A DNA stretch of 64,000 nt, taken from contig NZ_JALKAC010000012.1 in the NCBI RefSeq assembly GCF_024171645.1, positions 1-64,000 on the forward strand. The letters are read 5' to 3'. Numbering within the stretch: position 1 is the stretch's first letter; every line of letters begins with the position of its first letter. The position numbers and the translations under genes are program-made. The notes beneath the pieces were generated by a model. It made no database searches and had not been told where the DNA came from. It worked only from the letters and a program-made list of their open reading frames with translations. Shown here piece after piece: positions 16,129 to 24,643 of the stretch. The stretch is from Flavobacterium sp. HSC-32F16 (lineage in GTDB: Bacteria; Bacteroidota; Bacteroidia; Flavobacteriales; Flavobacteriaceae).

Positions 16129-16542
16129 ATGGAAACTAAAAAACAAAAAACTTGGGTTATAATCGCCATTATCATTTTAGGAATAATTGCTTTTCTAATT
16201 CCGAATCAAATCGCTGCCCAAACTGGAATAAAACGCACTGATTTACAAAAACACGATTTAAGCATTCCGGGAAGAGAAACCGTTCAAGCCCGAATTGATT
16301 TTGACGGACATACCGCTTTCGGAAAACATTCTCATCCGGGTGAAGAGATCATTTATGTATTAGAAGGTTCGCTGGAATATGAAATTGAAGGGCAGGCACC
16401 AGTTACTTTAAAAGCTGGAGAAGTACTTTTTATCCCCGCAGGAGTTGTTCATTCTGCTAAAAACAATACCAATAAAAAAGCATCAGAACTGGCAACATAT
16501 ATAGTTGAAAAAGGAAAACCGGTTTTGGTTATGAAGAAGTAG
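16129..16542 (+). CDS. Exported cupin-domain protein
   Basis: A 137-residue protein with an N-terminal hydrophobic segment (WVIIAIIILGIIAFLIPNQ, residues 9-27) acting as signal or anchor. A single cupin domain follows: HTAFGKHSHPGEEIIYVLEG (metal-binding His-X-His and Glu), then LKAGEVLFIPAGVVHSAKN with the second His motif. It resembles the cupin_2 family found beside hydrolases and oxidoreductases, perhaps binding a metal or small molecule in the envelope; substrate unknown. It is surrounded by repeats at 15845 and 16583 and is probably transcribed alone. Confidence 0.8.
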   Translation: METKKQKTWVIIAIIILGIIAFLIPNQIAAQTGIKRTDLQKHDLSIPGRETVQARIDFDGHTAFGKHSHPGEEIIYVLEGSLEYEIEGQAPVTLKAGEVLFIPAGVVHSAKNNTNKKASELATYIVEKGKPVLVMKK

Positions 16543-16582
16543 TTTCAAGTTTCAAGTTTCAGGTTGAAAAGCGAATAAGTTT

Positions 16583-16832
16583 AACCGCAAAGTGCGCTAA
16601 GGATACGCAAAGGTTCGCAAAGTTTTTGTTTCCCGCAGATTTAGCAAATTCGGCAGATCTGATCAAATTATTTGCAATGAATTCAGCAAAAATAATCTGC
16701 CAAATCTGCAGAATCTGCGTGAAAAAATCATTTTAATCCTTTTAATCTGTGGCAAAAGCTTTAAATAAAGATCGCAAAGCTGTGCAAAAATACTTTGCAA
16801 ACCTTTGCGTATCCTTAGCGTGCTTTGCGGTT
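16583..16832. repeat. Nested palindromic intergenic repeat
   Basis: Same design as 14019-14361: AACCGCAAAGTGCGCTAAG and its partner CTTAGCGTGCTTTGCGGTT form the outer arms. CGCAGATTTAGCAAATTCGGC and the CCAAATCTGCAGAATCTGCG tract form an inner pair. Contains ATCTGTGGCAAAA. No gene. Confidence 0.75.
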
Positions 16833-16874
16833 AAACTACTCACAACTCATAATTCAAAACTCATAACTCAACCA

Positions 16875-16950
16875 TTGTCCATTTCGCCTTTTACTTTGTC
16901 CACTTCGGCTTTTTTCTCCTTTTAAAACGAGGATTGTCAAGATACCTTTG
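16875..16950 (+). promoter_or_regulatory. Direct-repeat operator and -7 element of the hydrolase at 16995
   Basis: TTGTCCATTTCGCC (16875) and TTGTCCACTTCGGC (16896) are direct repeats with a period of 21 bases. TACCTTTG (16943-16950) fits the -7 consensus; TTT replaces TTG at -33. Homologous to 14416-14491, so the two hydrolases are probably co-regulated. Confidence 0.65.
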
Positions 16951-16994
16951 ATGAAGAAATTAACTGATAATCAACTAATCAAAAAATAATAATT

Positions 16995-17999
16995 ATGAAA
17001 ACGATAGTAAAAATCAAAAACAGTATTACAAACACAGTTTTATTAATTGCCTTTCTTTTAGTAAACGCAGTATCAATTGCACAGACAGAAAAAACAGAAG
17101 GCTCACTAGGAACTTTAAAACAAATCAACGCCGGATTATTAAACGTAGGATATACCGAAGCAGGACCTTCAAACGGAACTCCGGTAATCTTACTTCACGG
17201 ATGGCCTTATGATATTCACAGTTACAATGAAGTAGTGCCCATTTTAGTTTCAAAAGGATATCATGTATTTACACCTTACTTAAGAGGTTCAGGAACAACG
17301 ACTTTTCTTTCTAAAGATACTTTTCGAAACGGACAACAAGCAGCTTTAGCAGCCGATATTATTGCTTTTATGGATGCCTTAAAAATTGACAAAGCCGTAG
17401 TTGGCGGATTCGATTGGGGCGCAAGGACAGCAGTAGTTATGGCGGCACTTTGGCCGGAACGTGTTAAAGGTCTGGTTTCGATAAGCGGTTATTTGGTTGT
17501 GAATCTAGAAGCTAATTTAAAACCATTACCTCCAAAAGCCGAATTAGGATGGTGGTACCAATATTATTTCGCAACCGAAAGAGGAAAATTAGGCTACAGC
17601 CAAAATACATACGAATTCAACAAACAAATTTGGCAGATCGCTTCTCCGTTATGGAATTTCGACAAAGCAGCTTACGATCAAACAGCTCAGTCTTTTGACA
17701 ATCCGGATCACGTTGCAATTGTAATTCACAATTACAGATGGAGACAATCTCTTGAAGCAGGAGAATCTAAATACGATGCTTTAGAAAAACGACTTGCTGC
17801 AAGACCGGAAATTAAAGTACCAACAATCACAATAGGAAGCGATTTTGACGGTGCTTTCGCAGATGGAAAAGCATACGCTAACAAATTCACAGGAAAATAC
17901 GCCCACAGAATTCTAAAAGGAATAGGACACAACGTTCCACAAGAAGACCCAAAATCATTTGCACAAGCAATTATAGATGTGGATGGCTTCAAAAATTAA
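16995..17999 (+). CDS. Exported alpha/beta hydrolase, epoxide-hydrolase/haloalkane-dehalogenase-like
   Basis: A 334-residue protein with a signal peptide (NTVLLIAFLLVNAVSIAQT, cleavage near residue 30). Alpha/beta-hydrolase fold 1: VILLHGWPYDIHSYNE (oxyanion loop), a nucleophile Asp in VGGFDWGARTA rather than Ser, and catalytic His in KGIGHNVPQEDP. An Asp nucleophile with an HGWP motif points to epoxide hydrolase or dehalogenase chemistry, not esterase. It is followed 50 bp later by ohr. Its upstream operator is shared with the epoxide hydrolase at 14536, suggesting both answer the same signal. Confidence 0.87.
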   Translation: MKTIVKIKNSITNTVLLIAFLLVNAVSIAQTEKTEGSLGTLKQINAGLLNVGYTEAGPSNGTPVILLHGWPYDIHSYNEVVPILVSKGYHVFTPYLRGSGTTTFLSKDTFRNGQQAALAADIIAFMDALKIDKAVVGGFDWGARTAVVMAALWPERVKGLVSISGYLVVNLEANLKPLPPKAELGWWYQYYFATERGKLGYSQNTYEFNKQIWQIASPLWNFDKAAYDQTAQSFDNPDHVAIVIHNYRWRQSLEAGESKYDALEKRLAARPEIKVPTITIGSDFDGAFADGKAYANKFTGKYAHRILKGIGHNVPQEDPKSFAQAIIDVDGFKN

Positions 18000-18049
18000 A
18001 AATCAGAAATAATCTAAAATCAACAATTTAATATCTAAAATTAAAAATT

Positions 18050-18460
18050 ATGAACACAAAAGTATTATACACAGGAAAAACACACACAACAGGTGGTAGA
18101 GAAGGCGCTTCTCAAAGTTCAGATGAACAATTGAATATCAAATTAAGTTCTCCGGGAACATCGCGTCCGGGAACAAATCCAGAGCAGTTATTTGCTGCAG
18201 GATGGTCGGCATGTTTTATTGGAGCTTTAGGAATTGCAGCTTCAAAACAAGGCGTTAAACTTCCGGCAGAAACTGCTGTAGATGCAGAAGTAGATTTATG
18301 TGTAACTGAAGGAGAATATTCTTTACAAGCACGTTTAAATATCAGCCTTCCGGGTATTGATCGTGAAACGGCAGAAGCTTTAGCAGCTCAGGCACACCAA
18401 ACTTGTCCTTACTCAAAAGCAACAAGAGGAAATATAAACGTTGAGATTAATATTCTATAA
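18050..18460 (+). CDS. ohr: Organic hydroperoxide resistance protein (Ohr/OsmC family)
   Basis: A 136-residue Ohr protein. N-terminal LYTGKTHTTGGREG, the first catalytic Cys in FAAGWSACFIGAL (about residue 57) and the second in HQTCPYSKATRGN (about 121) are the redox pair that reduces organic hydroperoxides using lipoyl thiols. Length and motifs are typical of Ohr rather than OsmC. Cytoplasmic. It follows the hydrolase by 50 bp and is probably co-transcribed with it, linking epoxide or xenobiotic hydrolysis with peroxide defence. A terminator-like hairpin follows at 18474. Confidence 0.92.
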   Translation: MNTKVLYTGKTHTTGGREGASQSSDEQLNIKLSSPGTSRPGTNPEQLFAAGWSACFIGALGIAASKQGVKLPAETAVDAEVDLCVTEGEYSLQARLNISLPGIDRETAEALAAQAHQTCPYSKATRGNINVEINIL

Positions 18461-18473
18461 TTTCTAAGTTGCT

Positions 18474-18566
18474 TAACCTACAAGGTTTTCAAAACTTTGT
18501 AGGTTTAAATTATAGACTTTCTAAGTAAAAAAATATACCTGCAAGATTTTCAAAACCTTGCAGGAA
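18474..18566. repeat. Two hairpin repeats after ohr
   Basis: AACCTACAAGGTTTTCAAAA and its partner TTTGTAGGTTT form a hairpin at 18474-18506. TGCAAGATTTTCAAAACCTTGCAGG (split here as arms TGCAAG/CTTGCA) forms another at 18538-18566. Both are versions of one repeat. The first, near the ohr stop, may act as a terminator. Confidence 0.6.
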
Positions 18567-18579
18567 ATAAATAGGAATC

Positions 18580-19320
18580 ATGAAAAAGATAAAAATAATA
18601 AGTGCTTTTGCGATGCTGTTTTTCTTAACCGGAAACACCATTTTCAGCCAAAGTAATCAAGATAAAAAAGGTTTTGCTCTTTTAGAATTATATACTTCCG
18701 AAGGCTGCTCGAGCTGTCCGCCCGCAGATGAATTACTGGGAAAAATTCAAAATGAATTAAAAGATAAAAATGTTTACGTACTTTCTTATCACGTAGATTA
18801 TTGGGACAAACAAGGCTGGAAAGATATTTTCAGCAATGCCGATTTTACCAAAAGACAATACGATTACGCCAAATACATGGAGAAAGATCCAATTTACACG
18901 CCACAGGTAATCATTAACGGAAAAATAGATTATATCGGATCTCAGGAAACAAGTTTACGAAACGGAATTAAATCGGCACTTTCAAAACCCGCTTTTACGA
19001 ATTTAAGCTTAGAAGCCACTCAAAATGCTAATGCTGTTGCTGTAAATTACAATGTAGAAGGAACTTCAAAAAACAGTCGTTTATTAATTGCTGTAGTCCA
19101 AAAAGAAGCCAAAAGCAATGTAAAAAGAGGGGAGAATGCTCACAGGGTTTTATCACATTATCAAATTGTTCGCAACCTGCAATCAGTAGATTTAAACAAA
19201 GTTAAAAAAGGAACAGCATCGGTTCATGTTCCTAAAAATTATAATGCACAGGATTTTGAGATTATTGGTTTTGTTCAGGATATGAATTCAGGGGCAATTT
19301 TAGAAGTAAAACGAGCTTAA
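18580..19320 (+). CDS. Exported DUF1223 thioredoxin-like protein
   Basis: A 246-residue protein with a signal peptide (IISAFAMLFFLTGNTIFSQ, residues 5-23). The DUF1223 core follows: FALLELYTSEGCSSCPPADE with a CxxC pair, then YVLSYHVDYWDKQGWKD, YTPQVIINGKIDYIGS. The fold is thioredoxin-like and secreted DUF1223 proteins are presumed redox active, but no reaction is established. The C-terminal part (about 140-245) is a beta domain. It stands after ohr and before a LytS/LytTR system, in keeping with a redox-stress neighbourhood. Confidence 0.85.
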   Translation: MKKIKIISAFAMLFFLTGNTIFSQSNQDKKGFALLELYTSEGCSSCPPADELLGKIQNELKDKNVYVLSYHVDYWDKQGWKDIFSNADFTKRQYDYAKYMEKDPIYTPQVIINGKIDYIGSQETSLRNGIKSALSKPAFTNLSLEATQNANAVAVNYNVEGTSKNSRLLIAVVQKEAKSNVKRGENAHRVLSHYQIVRNLQSVDLNKVKKGTASVHVPKNYNAQDFEIIGFVQDMNSGAILEVKRA

Positions 19321-19323
19321 ATT

Positions 19324-19695
19324 TTTTTAACACATAGAGACATAGCTTTTCTTTGTCTATAAAAGGCATTTCATTTGTTTAAATACACATAGCTATGTGT
19401 GAAAATCTAGATTTTCTATTAGTTCTTTATTATTAAGAAATTAATCTATGTTTTCTATGTGTTTAAATATATTTCACGCAGATTTTGCACATTTTTTTGA
19501 TTCTATTTCCACAATTTGCGAATATAAACTTTGCGCTTCTGCGACTTTGCGAGATTAAAAACAAACTTAAATTATCTGCGTACATCTGCTTAAATCTTTT
19601 TAAATCTGCGTGAAAATTTCTAATAAGCTATGTTTGTTTAAATTACTAAAACGCCTTCAAACACAAAGAAAAACTATGTTTCTATGTGTTTAAAA
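19324..19695. repeat. Nested palindromic intergenic repeat
   Basis: ACACATAGAGACATAG at the left faces CTATGTTTCTATGTGTTT at the right. TTTCACGCAGATTTTGC faces AAATCTGCGTGAAAAT. ACACATAGCTATGTGT is an internal perfect palindrome. A stray CTTTGCGCTTCTGCGACTTT block belongs to the second repeat type seen at 14019. No gene. Confidence 0.7.
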
Positions 19696-19747
19696 AAATC
19701 AAAATAAAACTATCTTTGACAAACAGGGATAAAAAACGGATACAATT

Positions 19748-20764
19748 ATGGAAAAATCAAAACGTTTTCAGGTTTCGCTCAAAATTATTTGGGGAAGCTC
19801 AATTGCACTTGCAATTCTGGCTTCAATCCCCAAATTATTTGATGCCGATTCTACGCCTGGAGACATCATCATAAACTCTTCAATCACACTGCTGTTCTCC
19901 CTTTTTATATGGTATTACAACATTTATAGTTTACCCAAATTTTCATCACAGCGTACGAATAAAAGTCTGTTTAACTGGAAACTTTTATTGAGTGTTGTTT
20001 TGGGAATTTTGCTGATGGTGATTCTCGTAATTGCACATCAGGAACTTTTTCAGGTTTCAAAAATGGACGCGCCAATCATGTTTGAACTTCGGGGTATTTT
20101 GATCAATTTGATTGTGTATATGTTTCTGCATTTGCTTTTTCAGAATTACCAAACCCAGCAAATGGGAGTAGAGCTGGAACGTACAAAAGCAGTACATTTA
20201 GGAGCGCAGTACGAATTATTGAAGCAACAGGTAAATCCGCATTTTTTATTCAATAGTCTGAATACTTTAAAATCGATGGTTGATATGCAGGATCCGCAGA
20301 GTTCTGATTTTATCCTGAAATTATCTGATTTTTACCGATTTACTCTCGAAAGCAGAAAAATGGATTTGATTCCGTTAAAGGAAGAATTACAAATTTTAGA
20401 TTCGTATGTATATCTGCTGAAAGCCCGTTTTGAAGACGGATTTGAAGTCATAAAAGAAATAGATGAAAAGCAATTCGATTGCGCGATTCCTCCTTTTTCA
20501 CTGCAGTTATTGATCGAAAATTGCATCAAACACAATGTGGTTTCACTTGATAAACCTTTGAAAATTAAATTATACACCGAAAATGATTTTCTGGTAATTG
20601 AAAACCCAATTCAGTTAAAACGAGGAACTGTATCAACCGGAGTTGGACTGAATAATATCAATCAGCGTTTTCTGCATTTGGTTAACAAGGAAATTGAAAT
20701 TGATAAAACCGAAGCTCTTTTTAAAGTAAAAATACCACTTATTTATGACTATCGTAATAATTGA
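19748..20764 (+). CDS. LytS-type membrane sensor histidine kinase
   Basis: A 338-residue kinase with about four transmembrane segments in the first 145 residues (ASIPKLF region, SSITLLFSLFIWYYN, LLLSVVLGILLMVILVIA, LINLIVYMFLHLLF). A short coiled linker leads to the His_kinase domain, with phospho-accepting His in KQQVNPHFLFNSLNTLK, followed by an ATPase with LLIENCIKHNVV and GVGLNNINQRF. There is no large external sensor, so the signal is probably in the membrane. Its 3' end overlaps the regulator gene by 20 bases, a translationally coupled pair. An upstream ATG is not needed; this start gives the expected N-terminus. Confidence 0.9.
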   Translation: MEKSKRFQVSLKIIWGSSIALAILASIPKLFDADSTPGDIIINSSITLLFSLFIWYYNIYSLPKFSSQRTNKSLFNWKLLLSVVLGILLMVILVIAHQELFQVSKMDAPIMFELRGILINLIVYMFLHLLFQNYQTQQMGVELERTKAVHLGAQYELLKQQVNPHFLFNSLNTLKSMVDMQDPQSSDFILKLSDFYRFTLESRKMDLIPLKEELQILDSYVYLLKARFEDGFEVIKEIDEKQFDCAIPPFSLQLLIENCIKHNVVSLDKPLKIKLYTENDFLVIENPIQLKRGTVSTGVGLNNINQRFLHLVNKEIEIDKTEALFKVKIPLIYDYRNN

Positions 20765-21512
20765 AGATGAAGTAAAAACGGCCAAAGCACTTGGCCAGCT
20801 AATTTTGAGTATCAGACCCGATGCTCAAATTTTGTCGTATATTCAAAGTATAGACGGAGCTGTGAGTTATCTTTTAGAAAATGATCAGCCCGATTTGATT
20901 TTTATGGATATTCAGCTTGCAGATGGTTTAAGCTTTGAAATCTTCAAAAATGTAGAGGTTTTGTCGCCTGTAATTTTCTGTACCGCTTTTGATGATTATG
21001 CTATCGACGCTTTCAAATCAAACGGAATCGATTATGTCTTAAAACCTTTTTCAAGAGAAAGCATTTCACAGGCCATTAAAAAGGCTGGTGAACTGAAAAA
21101 CTTCTTTCAAAGAAATAAAAAAATGATGCCCGATTTCGATTATCTCTTAACGAGAACAGGTGAAAATAAAGGAAAAAGCAGTTTTTTAGTTTTCAAAAAC
21201 AATAAATACCAAACGATTCAAACAGAAAATATTGCCTTTTTCTATATCAAAAACGAAACACCAACAATCGTAACTTTTGATAAAACCGAATATCAAATCA
21301 CGCAATCTCTGGATGAAGTTCATAAGCTTTTATCGGCGATTCAGTTTTTCAGAATCAACAGACAGTATTTGGTAAATTTTTCTGCAATAAGAGAAGCAGA
21401 GCATTATTTCTCAAGAAAATTAATTCTCAAACTTACGATTCCAACTGAGGAAAAATTATTGGTTGGGAAGGAGAAAGCTACGGCATTTTTGAGCTGGCTG
21501 GAGAATAGATAG
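20745..21512 (+). CDS. LytTR response regulator
   Basis: A 255-residue regulator. Receiver domain: IIEDE acidic pocket at residues 5-9, phospho-acceptor Asp in DLIFMDIQLADG (about 59), Lys in YVLKPFSRES. A linker of about 30 residues leads to a LytTR DNA-binding domain (about 150-250), ending with FFRINRQYLVNFSAI and KLTIPTEEKLLVGKEK. LytTR proteins bind direct repeats upstream of their targets. It overlaps the kinase gene and is surely its partner. Targets are unknown; the inverted-repeat block right after the gene is a repeat element, not an obvious operator. Confidence 0.9.
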   Translation: MTIVIIEDEVKTAKALGQLILSIRPDAQILSYIQSIDGAVSYLLENDQPDLIFMDIQLADGLSFEIFKNVEVLSPVIFCTAFDDYAIDAFKSNGIDYVLKPFSRESISQAIKKAGELKNFFQRNKKMMPDFDYLLTRTGENKGKSSFLVFKNNKYQTIQTENIAFFYIKNETPTIVTFDKTEYQITQSLDEVHKLLSAIQFFRINRQYLVNFSAIREAEHYFSRKLILKLTIPTEEKLLVGKEKATAFLSWLENR

Positions 21513-21514
21513 TT

Positions 21515-21738
21515 TTTTTTAGTGGTCAGTGGTCAGTTTTTTTAGTGATCAGTTTTAGTATCAGTTTAAAGAATTAACCTAATGCAGTTTGTCATTTCGA
21601 GGAACGAGAAATCGCACACGAAACTCGACAAAGATTGGAGAATTACTGTGCGGAATATCTGGTGCGATTTTTCGTTCCTCGAAATGACAAACTGTGACTA
21701 AATCCTGCGACTGATCACTAAAAAAACTGATCACTGAA
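21515..21738. repeat. Palindromic repeat, GTCATTTCGAGG family, copy A
   Basis: GTTTGTCATTTCGAGGAACG (21588) and CGTTCCTCGAAATGACAAAC are exact inverted arms, extended inward by AGAAATCGCAC/GTGCGATTTTT. Outer arms TTTTTTAGTGATCAG and CTGATCACTAAAAAAA enclose them. A shorter, rearranged copy is at 35531-35666. It fills the convergent gap between the LytTR and AraC genes and may serve as a two-way terminator. Confidence 0.75.
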
Positions 21739-21740
21739 CA

Positions 21741-22553
21741 CTAAACTTTAGAAGGCGGTAACCCAAACTGTTTCTTAAACGCAAATGAAAAATGCGACAA
21801 ATCCTCAAAACCCACTTCTAAATAAACTTCCGAAGGCGTCTTTCCCTTTTCTTTAATTTGATAATATGCTTCCTGTAATCTTTTCTGAATGAGCCATCGA
21901 CTTGGGGAAAGATCAAAAATACGCTGAAAATCCCTTTTAAAAGTTGCCAGACTTCTTCCTGTTAAATAAGCAAAACGATCTAATTGAACATTAAAATGAA
22001 AATTCTTTTTCATAAACGCTTCCAGATCAATTTTTCCGGGTTCGTTAAAATCAAATAGGATATCTTTTAATTCCGGATTGCATTGCAGTAAAATAGTAAT
22101 GGCTTCATTTACTTTTAAAGTCTGAAGTTCTTCGGTTATTAACTGATCTTCGTTAATGTATGGAATCAGCGAATTCATAAAGCTTTTTAGTAACGGAACT
22201 TCTTTTAACTGAAAAACACTTTCTGTTTCCGGGCTTTTAATCAAACTTGTTTTCTGATTGTATTGTATCGAATAATCACGAAGTGCTTCCTGATTCAGAT
22301 AAATGGAAATAGACTGAAAAGCGGTATTCGGATCGGGTTGTTTTATGAATTTGATAAGTTGATTTCTTTTGATAAATCTAAAATCCCCAGGATTAAAAAC
22401 ATATTCTTTATTCCCGTTATTTAAAGTAAGAATTCCCGAAATCTGAAAACTCAAAACATGCTGTGCAGCAAATTGCTCGCCTTCACGATTCTGTGTGTAA
22501 TAGCAGGAATAAGCAATTGGCGAGGTTTTCTGATTTATTTTTAAATCGTTCAT
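21741..22553 (-). CDS. AraC family transcriptional regulator
   Basis: A 270-residue regulator. The N-terminal ~130 residues form a cupin-like sensor (HVLSFQISGILTLNNGNKEY, NPGDFRFIKRNQLIKF). The C-terminal ~100 residues are the paired HTH domain: FNVQLDRFAYLTGRSLATFK for the first helix-turn-helix, then DLSPSRWLIQKRLQEAY, and the second HTH in PSEVYLEVGFEDLSHFSFAF with the usual FKKQFG end. It lies in the middle of the detoxification region, next to an SDR in the same orientation. It is the best candidate for reading the 21-bp direct repeats at 14416 and 16875, by inference. Confidence 0.92.
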   Translation of the reverse strand: MNDLKINQKTSPIAYSCYYTQNREGEQFAAQHVLSFQISGILTLNNGNKEYVFNPGDFRFIKRNQLIKFIKQPDPNTAFQSISIYLNQEALRDYSIQYNQKTSLIKSPETESVFQLKEVPLLKSFMNSLIPYINEDQLITEELQTLKVNEAITILLQCNPELKDILFDFNEPGKIDLEAFMKKNFHFNVQLDRFAYLTGRSLATFKRDFQRIFDLSPSRWLIQKRLQEAYYQIKEKGKTPSEVYLEVGFEDLSHFSFAFKKQFGLPPSKV

Positions 22554-22584
22554 ATCACAAATTTATAAAAATTTAAGTTGGAGA

Positions 22585-22860
22585 ATATTTTAAACACATA
22601 GAAACATAGGTTATTTTCTTAGTAAAAGATGTTTGAAAAAATCTAGATTTTCACACATAACTTTATGTTTAAAATATTTCACGCAGATTTTAATGATTTA
22701 AGCAGATATACGCAGATTTTTTTAAAATTTAATCTGCATAAATCTGCTGCCCGAGCGATAGCGAACTGGCGAAGCAAATCTGTGTGATAAACAATAAGCT
22801 ATGTTTGTTTAAACAAGTGAAACGCTTTTATAGACAAAGAAAAACTATGTTCCTATGTGT
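22585..22860. repeat. Palindromic intergenic repeat with internal insertion
   Basis: TTAAACACATAGAAACATAGG is matched at the right by CTATGTTCCTATGTGTTTAA, and CACGCAGATTTTAATGATTT by the AAATCTGTGTGA tract. Inside the right half, CCCGAGCGATAGCGAACTGG is a foreign 30-base piece that also appears within the repeat at 35531-35666, so repeats have been inserted into repeats. No gene; a 73-codon plus-strand frame here runs into the SDR antisense. Confidence 0.7.
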
Positions 22861-22917
22861 TTAAAAAATTATGCGTTATAATGATCTTATTGCCATTGAT
22901 ATTGCATTTTGTAATTG

Positions 22918-23796
22918 TTATTTCTTACCAGTATACCATTTTCCCTGAGCTGTATCGAAAAAACTTCCAGAATCCTCATGATCCGTGGATAAACTTATAT
23001 TCATCCATTTTTCCATTTCGTCAGTTCTGTTTTGATCAGCGTGTTGTAAAATCCCAATTGCTTCACTTCCTAAAATAAGATGCACAGGCGGATTTGGATG
23101 CGAAGCCAGATCAACCATTACTTTAGCCGCTTTTTCAGGATCTCCAACAGGAATAAAATTTCCTCCTTTAAAGAAATCGGTGCGTTGTTTCACCATTTCG
23201 TAACCTTCAATATCTTCGGCATAGGTCATTGATGCACCAGCCCAATCCGTACGGAATCCGCCAGGTTCTACGCTCGTAACTAAAATTCCAAGCGGCGCAA
23301 CTTCTTTGGCTAAAGCCTCGGTAAATCCGCCAAGACCAAATTTAGCAGCCTGATACATTGTTAAACCCGGATTCCCAACGCGTCCGCCAACAGAACTGAT
23401 TTGTAAAATTCGGCCAGAACCTTGTTTACGCATAAAAGGCAGAACGGCACGTGTAATTTCAATAGGCGCATATAAATTAGTTTCTAACTGACTTCTAACT
23501 TGTTCGCTTGTATAAGCTTCTGCAGCACCAATAATCCCGAATCCGGCATTATTAACCAATACATCGATTCTTCCGAAATGCTCCACGGCTTTATTTACTG
23601 CCTGATGCACTTCATCATAATTGGTAACATCTAATTTTAAAGGCAGAATCTGATCCTGAAATTTTTCTTTTAAATCATTTAACTGATTAATGTCTCGTGC
23701 AGTTGCCGCTACTTTGTCTCCGCTTTCTAAAACTGCTTCAGTAAGATTACGTCCTAATCCTCGAGAGCTTCCTGTAATAAACCATATTTTGTTCAT
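22918..23796 (-). CDS. Short-chain dehydrogenase/reductase
   Basis: A 292-residue SDR, longer than the classical length because of a C-terminal extension of about 45 residues. TGSSRGLGRNL (residues 8-18) binds the cofactor, DVLVNNAGFGIIG holds the NNAG motif, the catalytic Ser is in ILQISSVGGR, and Tyr/Lys in YQAAKFGLGGFTEAL. The EVAPLGILVTSVEPGGFRTDW segment is typical of the SDR subfamily often labelled as oxidoreductases acting on ketones. Cytoplasmic. The upstream region contains TAAATTTG near the expected -7 position (minus strand, about 23825). It is divergent from no gene; the repeat at 23891 lies behind it. Confidence 0.9.
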   Translation of the reverse strand: MNKIWFITGSSRGLGRNLTEAVLESGDKVAATARDINQLNDLKEKFQDQILPLKLDVTNYDEVHQAVNKAVEHFGRIDVLVNNAGFGIIGAAEAYTSEQVRSQLETNLYAPIEITRAVLPFMRKQGSGRILQISSVGGRVGNPGLTMYQAAKFGLGGFTEALAKEVAPLGILVTSVEPGGFRTDWAGASMTYAEDIEGYEMVKQRTDFFKGGNFIPVGDPEKAAKVMVDLASHPNPPVHLILGSEAIGILQHADQNRTDEMEKWMNISLSTDHEDSGSFFDTAQGKWYTGKK

Positions 23797-23890
23797 TGTA
23801 ATTGTGTTTTTAAGTTCATTACAAATTTACGGCGGGAATGGAGGTTGTTGTTTTGTTGAAAAGCTCAAAATTATTTGTTTTAAGGCTCAA

Positions 23891-24083
23891 GGGTGTTTTG
23901 CCACTAATGCACAAAGGCGGTAAGTTTTTTTTGCCACAGATTAAAAGGATTAAAAGGATTTTTTATTTCACGCAGATTTAAAAATATTTAAGCAGATTTA
24001 CGCAGATATTTTTTTAATAATCTGTGCAATCTGCCTAATATGAGTGAAATAAAACTTAGTGCCTTTGTGTCTTTGTGGCAAAA
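23891..24083. repeat. Palindromic intergenic repeat
   Basis: TTTTGCCACTAATGCACAAAGG at the left (as arms TTGCCACT...CACAAAGG) faces CCTTTGTGTCTTTGTGGCAA at the right. Between them TTTCACGCAGATTTAAA faces a degenerate AATCTGTGCAATCTGCC segment. Same family as 14019. No gene. Confidence 0.65.
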
Positions 24084-24086
24084 ATA

Positions 24087-24473
24087 TTAATGTAATGCAT
24101 AAGTTGCAGTATATAATTTTCTAAACATTATATAAGTAACACTTACCATTACAAAAGCGATAATCGCATCAATAGTTGCTGGAAAACCTAATACAACCAA
24201 TTTTGAAAAGAAAGCGAAAATAATGTCGAAAAATACTCCCGCAAATACCCATTCTTTTAATCGTAATAACTTATTCGGAATTAATAAGGTGATGACTCCT
24301 GAAACTTTCATTACACCTAAGATGTAAATGAAATGTGCCGGATAACCTAGAAGCTGTGTAATTTCCCAAACTAATTTGTTGGTTGTCAATTCAAAAAATC
24401 CGCTGGCACCAAACCATAAAGAAGTTAAAATAATTCCTGTCCAATAAATAATTTTTGTTGTTTTTGCATTCAT
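24087..24473 (-). CDS. DoxX-like small membrane protein
   Basis: A 128-residue protein with four predicted transmembrane helices (IIYWTGIILTSLWFGASGFF; FIYILGVMKVSGVITLLIP; WVFAGVFFDIIFAFFSKLVV; TIDAIIAFVMVSVTYIMF). The pattern with YPAHFIYILGVMKVSG is that of the DoxX-like family common in Bacteroidota. DoxX proteins are linked to thiol and quinone redox systems in some bacteria, but the role here is unknown. It is divergent from the Crp/Fnr regulator at 24644. A TTTGTCCGTTTCACC box, like those before the epoxide hydrolases, lies about 75 bp upstream. Confidence 0.85.
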   Translation of the reverse strand: MNAKTTKIIYWTGIILTSLWFGASGFFELTTNKLVWEITQLLGYPAHFIYILGVMKVSGVITLLIPNKLLRLKEWVFAGVFFDIIFAFFSKLVVLGFPATIDAIIAFVMVSVTYIMFRKLYTATYALH

Positions 24474-24543
24474 GATTTTAAATTTTAAGTTGTTAAACAG
24501 GACAAATTTGCGTCAACGGCAGTCGATTTCATATTCAAATTTT

Positions 24544-24557
24544 GGTGAAACGGACAA
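24544..24557 (-). promoter_or_regulatory. Putative operator box in the doxX-crp/fnr divergent region
   Basis: On the minus strand TTGTCCGTTTCACC is identical, but for its first base, to the box at 14416-14429. A second TTTGTCC lies 52 bases nearer doxX (24500-24506). The 21-base partner seen at the two hydrolase promoters is not clear here. It could be read by the same AraC-type regulator (inference). Confidence 0.5.
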
Positions 24558-24643
24558 ATTCAAATCTCAAATAGACAATCAATAAGTTCATTTGATTTTA
24601 TAACTTTACAAAGATTTTCAAACCAAAATAGTCACCATTTAAA

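Noticed and set aside
15971..16162. A 63-codon plus-strand frame
   Set aside because: It runs across a palindromic repeat and overlaps the cupin start; the composition follows the repeat sequence, not a protein.
22857..23078. A 73-codon plus-strand frame beginning in a repeat
   Set aside because: Most of it is antisense to the SDR gene at 22918-23796 and has no homology pattern.
14019..24083. CRISPR array
   Set aside because: The repeats are inverted, of unequal length and irregularly spaced, without uniform spacers or cas genes.
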